A stretch of 64,000 nucleotides of DNA. Source: Pilatotrama ljubarskyi (taxonomy: Eukaryota > Basidiomycota > Agaricomycetes > Polyporales > Polyporaceae). This document shows, one piece after another, positions 1 to 10,439 of the stretch. The notes below the pieces were generated by a model, which did not search any database, had not been told where the DNA came from, and saw nothing but the letters and a program-made list of their open reading frames with translations. A program made the translations under genes and the position numbers. Numbering within the stretch: the stretch's first letter is position 1; each line of letters begins with the position of its first letter. The stretch covers positions 1 through 64,000 of the forward strand of contig MU277728.1 of NCBI GenBank assembly GCA_022385805.1. Direction: 5' to 3'.

Positions 1-94
1 CCCCGAGTTTGACCAGTCGTTTGGGACGCAAGCTGCCTTTCAAACCCCGATTGGCAGCTTCCACGTGCGTCCCGACCGGCTGGTTTCGAGTCTA

Positions 95-152
95 CAGCCG
101 TTCGGTAATCCTGGAGGAGAGGCACGACGGAGTTCTAATTACCGAACGGCTG
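95..152. repeat. 15-bp perfect inverted repeat
   Basis: The arm cagccgttcggtaat at 95-109 is the exact reverse complement of attaccgaacggctg at 138-152, separated by 28 bp. It lies about 85-140 bp upstream of the TATA box at 234, so it could be a dimeric activator site for the SSXT-domain gene. That role is inference. Confidence 0.6.
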
Positions 153-233
153 GGTTCGAGCCTAGGTGGGTGCCAAGATCTGAGTATCTCCAGTCCGGAA
201 CGGCAGGGTTCTGTGGCAGAGTCGGACGGCGAG

Positions 234-241
234 TATATAAA
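234..241 (+). promoter_or_regulatory. TATA box of the SSXT-domain gene
   Basis: TATATAAA at 234-241 is a full TATA consensus. The start codon is about 510 bp downstream, so the mRNA would have a long, pyrimidine-rich leader or a leader intron. Confidence 0.5.
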
Positions 242-748
242 GCGACGGCGTGGTCGCGTTCTCGGGCGACCGTTCTGCTTCTCCCCGCAATACGTTCGCT
301 GCAGTTCTTGCGATGGGCGCAGCTAGTGCTTGTGCTGGCGGTGGTGTGTGTGGCTGGAGAGGACTGGCGGTGTGGAGGAAGGTGTCCGGATCTGGCATGA
401 AACTCGCACGGGCGCAAGACTCGCTGTCGCCGCGCACCCAACGCTGCTCTCAGTCTCTGCCAGTCTGAGTCTCCCCTGTCGCCATCGCTGCTCTCTCGCA
501 GTCTCTTCTCCTACCCCCGGCTCCGTCCTCCGACTCCCCTTTCCCGCCCCTCCCGCCGCTTCCCCCGCCTCTCCCTTCCCCGCACGGAGAACCACAGGCG
601 CAGCCTCGACGCCCGCTGTCCACCCCTCGCCATCTGCCCTCCTCAGAAGCTCGCCTTCCCCGGCCTCTTCTCCCTCCTGCAGCCCTCCCATCTTCTCACA
701 CCTCGCTCACGCCCCCGCGTCCTCTGAATCTGGCGTCTCCAGATTGCC

Positions 749-3700
749 ATGATTCATCTCGATCACAATCACTCCTCCATCCCCGCACACGCCAAACCAC
801 CAGACCTCATTCTCGCATCCTCCCCGCATGCTGATCAGCACCCCGCCGCCGCCCTCCCCTGGTCCTCCCCCTCCCGTGATCCAAGGCCGTTCTATCAGGA
901 ATCCCAGGAACAGCCCCCGCCAGACCAGTCCAACAATCCTCAGAAGGACAAGACACAAGACCAGTCCTCGCTCCCACAGCAGCCTGGCCCTGCTGCCCCT
1001 ACCTCTGCCGACACCCAGGACACCACCTCCCATCCAGAGCCGCCGCACAGCACCAGTCCCGCAGACGCGCGCTCCCCGCCAGCCCACGCCTCCTCCTCCC
1101 TAACACCCCCTCCGGATGCGGCCGCGACTCCCAACCAAGCACCGGCAGCCACAGAAGACCCCTCAGGGAAGGTATCCGCTTCAGACACCGCACCTATGCC
1201 AGAGAAGCCGGCCAAACAGGCTGCGGAGGAGGTCGACAAGGCGTCGCGGCAGTCCACTCCCCTCAGCGAGCTGTCCTCGGCCCCGGAGACCGCCCCGGAC
1301 GATGACGCTGCGAATGGAGACGCGCAGGCCAAGGCTACAGAGTCCGCTGCGAAGGGCTCTAGGAGCGCGGAGTCTGGCGCAGGCGAGGCAGGCAAAGGCG
1401 GTTCGTCCGGCGCTGCGGCCAGGGACGGTACCGCACCGACCACGTCGCCCTCGGCGCAGCACCCGCCCTCGGACGCCAAGTCAATATCTCTGCAAAATTC
1501 CTCGAACGTCTCCGGCGTTGACCAGAACGCGAGCACAGGGTCTCTGGCCTTCCACCAAGGCGCCATGGGCCAGCCTTCCCTTCCCGACGGGACACCATCG
1601 AGACAGCACTCGCAGGCGTCGAGCCTGTCTCCTACGCACTCGAAAGCGCCGTCGCCTGATGCTAAAGTGGTCACAATCCTGGAGCTCAACTCCCTGCTTC
1701 TCAGGTGCGTAATACGACATGTTGCAAAGAGGACCCGTTTCCGAACCGCAGTCCTAGGGTGTCCATGGAGCACCAAGCGCGAGGCGTTCCCATGAACGAT
1801 CCCAACTTTCATCAGTGCGTCGTCTCATACCGCCCTTCTACCGAAGGGAAGTACTGAACCGTCCCGCGCAGGTACTCAACAAGACTGCAGTCCAACCTGA
1901 CGTGGCTCGCAGCCGCAGCAGACGAAAACCACAAAGTCGTACGTACACCCACTCACGTCCCTTCCCCGCCGCTACCGGCTCACATGCGTCGTCTTCGAGC
2001 AGAGCCAGAGCCTCATGGCGCTCCCCATCATGTCCCCGCCGCCCGTAGTCGAGTTCACGGAGATGGACCGCATACTGCACCTGTACCGCGAGATGCCCGT
2101 CATCTTCGCGAAAGAGCTCGCCCGCCGGCAGCAAGGCGGAGCCCCCGCAAACAACGGCGGCGTTGGCGGGGGGTACGTCAACGGCAGTGGCGCCATGAAG
2201 CGCGAGCGCACCGAGGAGCCCGGGCCCGACGGTGTCAGCGTGCACAAGCGGCGCGACACCGGCGAGGGCAAGGCGCAGACCCCGTCGGGCTTCTCGACGC
2301 CTGGTGCAGGTCCGTCGACGCCACATCCGCCGGCGCAGCAGATGTCAAACAACGCAGGGAACATGGGCATGGGCATGAATATGAACATGAACATGGCGGG
2401 GGGTGCCGTCCCGAGGATGGGCAGCCCGTCTATGCCGCCCCCGCCTGTACCGCCGAGCGCGATCGGTCCGAACGAGGCTCAGATGGCGGCTATGCGTGCG
2501 CGGCAGCTGCAGATGCGTCAAGCCCAGCAGCAACAACAGCAACAGCAACAGCAACAACATGCGCAGCAACATTCGGAGAGCAGCCGGCAGATGTCCCCGC
2601 CTGCAAATATGGCAATGGCGAACATGCAGCAGCAGCAACAACAACAACATCAGCAACATCAGCAACATCCACAGCAACATCAGCACCAATCGCAGCAGAA
2701 CTCGGCCGGGCCGTCGTCGTCGATGCCGGGGCTCTCCCAGCTCACCACCGCGCAGCTCGCGAGCCTGCAGGCCATGGGCCCCGGCGCGGTGCAGAGCTTC
2801 CAGCTGCTGCAGAACCCGGCCCACCCGTTCGTGCAGTACCTCATACAGCAGGTGCCGGGCTTCATGTCGCTCCCGCTGCAGGACAAGCTGCAGAAGATGC
2901 AGGTCGCGCAGGTGAGTCGTCGAGCTCCCCTCTCGCGTGTCTCGGGAAGGGTGGGCGCTCATCGTGTGATGTCTGGGTTTTGCGGTGGTAGAATATGCTG
3001 CAAGCGCGAAGACAGGCGCAGGCGCAAGCGCAGGCTCAGCCGCAGGGAGGCGGGAACCCCTTCCCCCAAGGCGGGGGGATGCCCGGTGGGCCGATCATGC
3101 CGCAGCACTCTGGCGACGGCAGCCCGTCGAGGATGTCCCCCGTCCAGCAGTCGCCGATGCAGCAGTCGTTCCCTTACGGAGGTGGCGGTGGTGGCGGAGG
3201 GGGCGCGTCGAACGACCAGCGGACGATGTTCACCCCGCAGGAACGCGCGGCGATCGCGCAGATGAACCCGCAGCAACGGCAGCTGTTCCTCATGCAGCAG
3301 CAGATGATGCGCGGGGGCGGCGCGGGTCCCGCTGGCGTCGGAGTCGGAGGCGTGGGCGGGATGAATCCGCAGGCGCAGGCGATGAGCCAGCAGCAGATGA
3401 TGCAGGAACGGATGCGCCTCGAGCAGCAGCAGCGCATGGCTCAGCAGGCGGCTGCCGCCGCCGCGGGGCACGGCTCGCCACAGAGTATGGGCGGGATGGG
3501 AGGGATGGGCGGAATGGGTGGCATGGGTGGCATGCAGGGCGGGATGGGCGTGGACGGCTCGCAGTTCGCCGCGCTCCGCTCGAACCCTGGTATGCCCGGC
3601 ATCGCGCGCAGCGGGCGGACGCCGTCCGAGTCTGGGCCGTCGCCGGTATCGCAGCAACGCATGGGGGGAGGGATGGGAGGCGGACAGAGTCCAGAGGAAC

Positions 3701-4155
3701 ACCAGAGGGCGCTGATGATGCAGCAGCAGCAGCGCGCGATGAGCATGACGCCGCACATGCAAGGCGGAGGAGGCGGCGGTGGGCAGGGATGGGCGCAGGC
3801 GCAGGCGCAGCAGATGGGTGGAGGTGCGTTCGGGATGGTCTCTCCGCCTGGGTCGGCCGGTGGTGGTGGTGGAGGAGGAGGGGGAGGGTTCGGTGGGGGG
3901 ATGAGCGGCGCGCCGTCTCCTGCTGCCAGTGGGAACCCTAATGCGATGTGGGGCGGAGGCGGAGGCGGGGGAGGGGGACAGTTCGGCGGGGGGCCGTTCA
4001 TGGCGCCTTCGCCGTCTGCCAGTCAGCACGAGGGGATGACGCCGGGGCGGGGGACGTCGGCGACGCCGGGCCCGCACCAGCAGATGGGGCAGGGGAGCCC
4101 GGGGGCGGACCAGGGCGGGTTCAATGACCTCGATCTGTTCAATTGGGGGCCATGA
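749..4155 (+). CDS. SSXT/SS18-domain protein, Q- and G-rich
   Basis: Exons 749-1704, 1758-1814, 1872-1938, 2003-2911 and 2992-4155 join in frame to about 1050 residues. The first ~305 residues are Ser/Pro/Ala-rich and look disordered. An SSXT-like helical domain follows at about residues 308-360. It is split by the first three introns and contains LELNSLLLRVSMEHQARGVP and LQSNLTWLAAAADENHK. The rest is dominated by Gln tracts, Met-Gly repeats and poly-Gly, as in SS18-type proteins. In animals SS18 is a SWI/SNF (BAF) subunit, so a nuclear transcription co-activator role is likely but inferred from the domain. Introns are 53-80 bp with standard borders. The start at 749 is the first ATG after the pyrimidine-rich leader. 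Confidence 0.85.
2524..2700 (+). repeat. CAG/CAA repeat tracts coding poly-Gln
   Basis: Interrupted CAG/CAA runs at about 2524-2558 and 2626-2695 lie inside exon 4 of the SSXT-domain gene and encode polyglutamine and Gln-His stretches. Such tracts vary in length between strains. Confidence 0.8.
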
Positions 4156-5442
4156 TACCGCACCTTGCGAGAGGTGCGACTCGTGGGTTGTTCTCTTGTC
4201 GGCTTGGTTCGTCTTGGTTTCTTCTTCCCCTGATGCCTACTACCCCCCACCCCCGATCCCCCACCCCTCTTCGCCTTCGCTCTGTCCCCTGTTGCTTGCT
4301 CGCTATCCATCACCCCGTCACCCGTCTTGTATACTTTGCCAGAGGCCCTCGTCGTTGCCCGCGCTCTCTCTATATCCGTGCCTCCCTCTCTCCTTCACCC
4401 TCCTCTCCTTACAGTGTGTCACCGTCTGTATCGTAGGTCCGGGGTCCCAATGACGACTACTTAGTAGCAGTAGCAGTATTAGTGGTAGTAGTAGTAGTAG
4501 CTAGCTGTGTCGCAGTATACGTCCGACTCTTACCGATACCTCTCTCCTCGCTGTTGTAAATCTCACGCTGCTCTCACGCTCAGAAGCTCGCACATTCGTC
4601 TGTGAACGTCCCGGCGGACGCCAGCTGTCAAGTGTATAGTAGAGCATCGCTTTTGTTCGCGACTGCATCCTCCCGGGACGATGCTGGAGCGTCGTACGCT
4701 CGTGTAAACACCAAGAGCTCTTTTGGGCGGATGGATCAGCGCTGCAGCAGCAGGATGCAGTGCACCGTGCACCGTACATTGCGAAGGCAGCTCAAGTCGG
4801 CACGAAGCTCGAAGTTCGAGACGATTGTATGTGCGGGCCGCGGGAACTCTGATAGATGCGCGCTATCGCGACTTGGCGACCGCACAGAGGATAGACCTGC
4901 GAGTCACCTGGCTCGCATGGACAGAGCGTCAGGCAAGGTCGTGCGATGTCAGGATGCCCAAGTTCAAATTTAATGCCTGCGCGGGTGTGCTATGCAGAAG
5001 GTGCGTGAGTGCAGTCAATACACTATTATAAGAAATCGAGCGGTTTACCATCGCTTTCTATTACAGTATGGTCAGCAACGGAGGCTACACTCAATAATCA
5101 ATTGCTCGCGGCGGGCACAGCCTCCTCCGGATCGAGCGGCACGGCTGTTCCTGGCTGTCCTGACTCGAGCCGTTCCGAAGGAACCGGCAACACTCCGGCA
5201 ACGGCACCGATCACCATCGACATCAACGAGCCTGTGTTGAGCAAACCTGCAGCGTCTCTCGCACTCGCGGCATTCCCTCGGTGTCTCTTAGGGGCTGAAC
5301 TTTTATATATCAATGGACTGAACGTCTCACTGCTTCGACCTTCATCATCTGAGACTGTAGACACACTCCTCTCCGCTATCCGCCGCTCGTACTGCCGATT
5401 GAGTATTGACGAACTAGCACTTGTGGGACCTCCGCTTTGAAG
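4156..5442. other. Intergenic region between SSXT-domain and SH3 genes
   Basis: This holds the 3' end of the SSXT-domain gene, a TAG microsatellite at 4462-4503 and the promoter of the SH3 gene. A 143-codon open frame at 5009-5440 ends just before the SH3 gene start. I see no domain in it and do not call it a gene. Confidence 0.5.
4462..4503. repeat. (TAG)n microsatellite
   Basis: An imperfect run of TAG/CAG triplets about 42 bp long, with five to six uninterrupted TAG units at the 3' end. It lies in the probable 3' untranslated or flanking region of the SSXT-domain gene. Confidence 0.8.
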
Positions 5443-6693
5443 ATGGTTTTCGCAAGATTGAGCCCGGCGGACAAGGACGCGTTCTTCGCGCTGCTAGACG
5501 AGTTGAGTGCAGCTACCTTTGGCCCGATGGTTCCCCGCCTGCCGGGTCCTATCCGCGCACACCCAAGTTGGCTGACCGCCCTCCACTGTCCATCCCCATC
5601 ACCGCGCTTTTGCCAGATACTTCGCATCTCGCCCAGACCTGTTTGCAAGCAGCTCGAATGGCTCCCAGTCGCTCGCAGAGAACAAGGCGGCAGCTGCGTC
5701 AGCAGTCTCGCACGCCTTCTCCGCCGCTGCCCACCTGAACCGCTCGCAAGCGGACGCGGGCGCGCCCGCGGTGACGAACGGATGGAAGAGGCCCGACGCC
5801 GTACGTCCTCGTCTTGCTCCCTACCCCTCTTCAGAACGGCGTCTGATAGTCAGGCGTGGGTGCGTGTAGGCGACGACCGCGGAGATAGGGAACTCTGTGG
5901 GGCGCGTGGCTGCTGCGGCCGCTGCGCTGCGGGCGAACGGCGGAGAGCAGGCTTCTAACGGGGCAGGAGGCTTTCCGCGCCCGCCGCCGAGGAGGAACAC
6001 GAGCTCGTCAAACGAGGAGCCCGCCGCTCCGCCCCCAGAGCATAACAAGCTTATGCCTACCAGAGTGCGTTCCCCTCTCCCAAGCTTCTGACTAGCCGTC
6101 TCCCTTGGGGATGGGGACTGACTCCTCCAACCGAACGCACAGAAATTCGGGGACGTAGACCTGTCCTCGGGCAAGAACATGTTCAACTCCCTGCGGAACT
6201 CGACGGCGGCGAAGACCGCGCCGCCCGCGCAAGTCGCGCCCCCCACCCCGCCCGCGTTCCAGCGCAAGAACGAGTTTGCGCCGCCCCCAAGGCGGGTGCC
6301 GTCGACGGGTTCGTCGCGGTCGTCGATGATGTCACCGAGCGCGTCGGCGCTGCCGCCGCCGCCGGTGCCGAGGAGGGCGCAGCAGGAGCCGGAGCCGGAG
6401 GAGAGCGGGGAGTGGGCGGAGGCCATGTATGATTATCATAGCGAGGTGAGTGCGAGGTGCCTAGAGGTAGTAGGATGGAATGGGAAAGTGCTGATTGCGT
6501 ACGCAGGATCCGGGCGACCTGAATTTGCAAGAGGGCGTGCGTGTTCTCATTCTCGAGAAGACATCAGACGACTGGTACGTGTTGCGGCTGCCTAATGTAC
6601 TGCGTCGACTCAACTACATTGCGGTGTAGGTGGACTGGCGAGATTGAAGGGCAGCGCGGTCTGGTTCCCGCAGCGTACGTGAAGCTGCTGTGA
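5443..6693 (+). CDS. SH3-domain protein
   Basis: Six exons (5443-5501, 5617-5800, 5870-6064, 6143-6445, 6507-6574, 6630-6693) give 290 residues. The N-terminus MVFARLSPADKDAFFALLDE followed by YFASRPDLF is a conserved helical module of fungal SH3 proteins. An Ala-rich stretch, a KFGDVDLSSGKNMF segment and a Pro-rich linker follow. A complete SH3 domain ends the protein (about 235-290): EAMYDYHSEDPGDLNLQEG, then WWTGEIEGQRGLVPAAYVKLL split by two introns. The paired Trp and the final ALYDY/VPxxYV-type motifs needed to bind PxxP ligands are present. Relatives act in actin-patch and endocytic scaffolding, so that role is inferred. The ATG at 5443 was preferred to 5437 because it matches the family start. 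Confidence 0.88.
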
Positions 6694-7937
6694 ACGGCGC
6701 CCTTGCTTGAACACAAAACGTCAGGCGCGGACGCGGCGTCGGACGAGGCTGCTCCCTGTGTGCTAGATCCCTCTTCCTTACTTGGACTATCTATCCTTGA
6801 CTCCCTCCGCCTTCGGCACCGTTCGATATGTATACTGTAAACCGAGTCTTTCCGAGTTCCTCTTGTCTACATACCCAGACTCCACGGCTGCTTGTATGTT
6901 ATTAAATTGCAAAACAAAACGGTTGACGTTGCAGCATGGGCAGTGCTGCGTGCGTTCCTCACCTGTATCTTTGCTCTTGGCAACAAATCCGATTGTAAGG
7001 GACTTCCACAAGCACCTCTACTACATTCTCAGCAAGCTAGAGCCATTACATGCGAGTCGGTGTCTGACCGGGCCACACCTGCGTTCGCAGTGGAAGGAGA
7101 TTGCGTTGTGGAGGTGAGACGGGCGTCTAGATCGAGAGGGTAGATAAGCCGGATTGCCGACAGGCTCTGCAGGTTGCCGGAGGCTTTGTGGCGTCTTCCT
7201 TCAGATCCAGGAATTGTATCCGATCCCTACGAGACTACCAGCTACTTGAGGATCTTGAGCGTGCATCGGGGTAAGCAGCCGTTTATCAGTTGCACATGTA
7301 GAAGCGGACAGCTGAAAGCCTATTCTGTCGTAGACGGAGACCGTCAGGAAGCGCGGGTCCTCGGCGATGTGCGTGTCCCGATGCCAGAGCGACCCAGCTG
7401 TTGCTCGGAAGCGGAGAGAGACCAGCCCGCCTCTCCTCCCGCCGCATGTCAGCCTCTCTCTCTGCCAGTCACAAAACTGCTGCAGCCGCCCTCCGTCGTG
7501 TGCGCCGTGGCACGCCCATCATCTCCGTCACTAAAATCCTCTGCGAGCTTTCTACATTCTCGAGTCTCCGAGCCTGCTTCCGCTCCTCCTATAGCCCTCG
7601 TCACCTCCTTGCTCGCGTGGTCTTTCCTCTTCACGCCGCCTTCACCTTCTGAGCTGAAGCTGCTACTCGCGCGTCGAGGTTTGCTTGCCAGCTCAACCGA
7701 ACCACGGCTGGACGACGATCGAAGTGCCCGCCGTGTGCGCTTGTTTGTCCGCCGTTCGACTCTGCGCCATAATTCACGCTTCCCCCGCCATCCCCTCCCG
7801 CCCGCTCCTCTTTTCTTCTCTTTTATTTTGCTTTCGCCCTCGACGGGCACCCACACCTCCCTTGCTAAACATCCCACACTCTCTCAACCGCCCCCCCTCT
7901 CTCCCCGCCCCATCCGCACGTTCTCATCTCTCTCATC
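6694..7937. other. Intergenic region and promoter/leader of the cyclin gene
   Basis: No supported gene. From about 7780 to 7937 the sequence is strongly pyrimidine-rich up to the cyclin start codon. A 261-codon open frame at 7174-7959 runs through it but is low-complexity and overlaps the cyclin start in another frame. Confidence 0.5.
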
Positions 7938-9615
7938 ATGTCCTCGCTGGCAGGCGTAGGATCATCCCCGGCTTCGGATCTTCGCCACCCGGCGTCGCTC
8001 CTCCCGCGGTCCATCCACAATCGCGACCTCGTCCAGCTCATGTGCCAGCCCGTGTCGTACGACATGATCCAGTACATCGCACTCCAGACGACGCGCGTCA
8101 TCACACTCGCAGACGAGGGAGTCCCAGCGGCGGCCCTTCCGACGCCGCCGCATACGCCGCATAAGACCACGTTCGCGGATCAACCGCAGGCGGAGACTCC
8201 GCAACAGCAGCAACAGCAGACACAGGCGCCGCCCCCGAAGCTGCCGAGTCTCCAGGACTTTATCATCTTCATCTGCCAGAGTTCGCACGTGCAGGTGCCG
8301 ACGCTCCTCACCACGCTCATTTACCTCGAGCGGCTACGGACGAAGCTGCCGAAGATGGCGAAGGGTGCGTCTGGTGATTACATCCTTTGCTGAAAGTAGA
8401 ACCAACTGACCGCATATATGCTACTCTCTTGACTTGGCAGGCATGCCTTGCACCCGACACCGCGTGTTCCTCGCGACGCTCATCGTCGCCGCCAAGTACC
8501 TCAACGACTCGTCGCCAAAGAACAAGAACTGGGTCACCTACGGACGCCTCTTTGAGCTCGCTGAGGTGAACCTCATGGAGAAGCAGCTGCTCTACTTGCT
8601 CAACTACGACCTCCGATTCGACGAGGAGGAGGCGCTCCTCCACTTTGCTCCCTTCCTGCCGAAGAGCCATGGCCCGTCGGAGCCGGCGGCGAAGGAGACG
8701 CGTGCGGCAGCGGTGAGTCGTGCAAAGGCTCGCGTTCAGGCGCATATATCCGCGCCGCCGCCTTCGCCGTGCGATGGCGCGGCCTCCCTCCCGTCCCCCG
8801 CGACGAGCCTTGCGAGCGTCCACAGCTTCGTCAAGCGTCTCTCGTCTCAGTACCTCAATGTCCCGACCGCGGATCCCGAGTCTCGTGCCCGCAGTCTGTC
8901 GCGAGCCTCGTCGAGCAGCACGCTCAACAGCGCGAAGAGCAACAGCGAGGACTCGGAGATGGGCGGGCTCACGTGCGACAGCGGTTCGTCGTCGCCCTCG
9001 TCGCTCTCTTCCGAGGGCGCATCCGATCAGGAGTACGACGTCGAGGTCTGCGATGTCGGCCCACCCGAAGTCATCGGCGAGCCGAAGAAGTTCGCGCTGC
9101 AGGCGGTGACGTACGCGTACCGCCACCGGCAGGGTCGCAAGGTCTCTACCGCGTCGACGTGCACGGTGCGGAGCGACGCTACCGCGGGGGGCTCGACAAG
9201 TGGCGAGGGGAAGCGGCTTTCGATGCGCGATGCGTCGAGTCCCGGTGCGCGTTCCCCCGCGTCTTCTCCCACTTCATCCCCTTCGCAGGCTGCCCGTGAA
9301 GCCCTCCTTCGTCCAGGGCTTGGCAGGGGCGCTGCCCGCGCCAGCTCCTACACGGCGGGCCAGCATCCCGAGGGCGCAGGGATGGTGCCCTCGTCGACTA
9401 TGCCGTCGATCTCGCGCGCTGCGGGCGGGGGCTTTCTGAGTCGGATGTGGGCGGCGACGAAGGGGCAGCAAGAACGGGACGCTTGCGATGTGGAGGGTCA
9501 GGGCCAGGGCACGAGCCAGGGTCAGGGCCCGAGCAGCGCGTTCCGCCGGCTGGCGCACTCGAAGTCTGCGTTGTTCCGGAACCAGACGCAGTCGCAGCAG
9601 GTGCTGGACGTATGA
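7938..9615 (+). CDS. Pcl-type (PHO80-like) cyclin
   Basis: Exons 7938-8364 and 8441-9615 join to 533 residues. A cyclin N-terminal domain spans about residues 70-210. It includes [40 protein letters not shown] and [20 protein letters not shown], ending in [21 protein letters not shown]. This is the layout of Pho85-binding cyclins of the Pcl1/Pcl2 group, including the [11 protein letters not shown] helix and the short insert with Gln runs before the domain. The C-terminal ~300 residues are Ser-rich and look disordered, with many SP sites, as expected of a phosphorylation-controlled unstable cyclin. It probably activates a Pho85/Cdk5-type kinase in cell-cycle start or polarity. The only intron (76 bp) interrupts the cyclin box. 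Confidence 0.88.
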
Positions 9616-10439
9616 TCTCTGCGCTGTCTGTGGCGAGGGCCGACTCGGAGGACTAGGACGACACGGGATATGATGATGACATGAGATGCATGCGAAGACA
9701 TTACTGGCATGCTGCCGTTCCTCGATACGAACATTTTCTGGGGGTCTCTTTTGGTGGGACTTGGACATTTTCGCTTTGCTTCGTCTTGTTTTGTTCTATA
9801 CTCGGACGCTTCTCTTCAGTTCCTTTTCGAGGATCTTGCTGGACAACCTACCTTACACACCTCCTATACTTTTTGCTTCTTTTCACCCCACAGCCTATTT
9901 TACATCCTTACCGTATGTTTCGACGGACACTTCATTTCTAGTACCGCCGCGCGCTTTCGTTTCTTCTTTCACTTCGTACCTTTTTCCTCGCGCGACTGCG
10001 GCCAACGGACACTTGACCTACTTCCTTCGCGCACATCACTACTCCTCCCCTCCCTCCATACCTACCTTCTCCGCCGGCACGGACTCTGCATGGTGGGCGT
10101 TGCTTGTAGCCATAGTAGGCCCTCAGACGTTGGGCCGGGTCGTGGGGGCATACCCGACTGCTGTAGACGATACCCTGTATATACGGACGCATGTATCTGT
10201 AGCACTGTACAATGCATGTTTGTATCGCTGCCATGTGCTCCGTAGGAGACAACTTGGGTCGCGTCGGAGGGTGTATACTAGACGCGTGACGTAACGCGGA
10301 CGTGGTGGCGGGCGTGCTGCGTGTCGTGCGTTGGCCACTGCAGCCCAGCCTGGCACGATGCCCTGCTGCGCCATACAGCAACATATATATCCTCGCTGCA
10401 GCCACTCTGTTCCCAGCCCACTGCCGACACCTCGACCAG
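9616..10439. other. Intergenic region, cyclin 3' end and transporter promoter
   Basis: T-rich 3' flank of the cyclin gene followed by the promoter of the nucleotide-sugar transporter. Several open frames cross it but none shows a domain. Confidence 0.45.
10384..10390 (+). promoter_or_regulatory. TATA-like element of the transporter gene
   Basis: TATATAT at 10384-10390 lies about 50 bp before the transporter ATG at 10440, which fits a short leader. Weak evidence on its own. Confidence 0.35.

Larger units (their letters stand above)
1..748 (+). promoter_or_regulatory. Upstream region and leader of the SSXT-domain gene
   Basis: No credible gene lies here. The distal part carries related short repeats, including two copies of a ggctggtttcgagtct-like segment near 79-94 and 149-164, an inverted repeat at 95-152 and an E-box CACGTG at 62-67. 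A TATA box sits at 234-241. From about 470 to 740 the plus strand is strongly pyrimidine-rich, as is common in the leader just before the start codon of fungal genes. The overlapping small reading frames have no recognisable content. Confidence 0.6.

Noticed and set aside
149..166. tRNA B-box-like gggttcgagcc
   Set aside because: No matching acceptor, D-arm or A-box at the right distance and no T-arm that pairs fully.
940..1812. 290-codon minus-strand open frame opposite exon 1 of the SSXT-domain gene
   Set aside because: Mirror frame of a GC-rich, low-complexity coding exon; no domain and no splice-supported extension.
3441..4001. Proline-rich minus-strand open frame of 186 codons
   Set aside because: Reverse-frame shadow of the poly-Gly/Met coding region of the SSXT-domain gene.
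5009..5440. 143-codon plus-strand open frame before the SH3 gene
   Set aside because: No recognisable domain, its start is not ATG-supported by any family, and it occupies the probable SH3 promoter. Could be reconsidered with RNA data.
7174..7959. 261-codon plus-strand open frame upstream of the cyclin
   Set aside because: Low-complexity, runs into the cyclin start in another frame, and coincides with the pyrimidine-rich leader.
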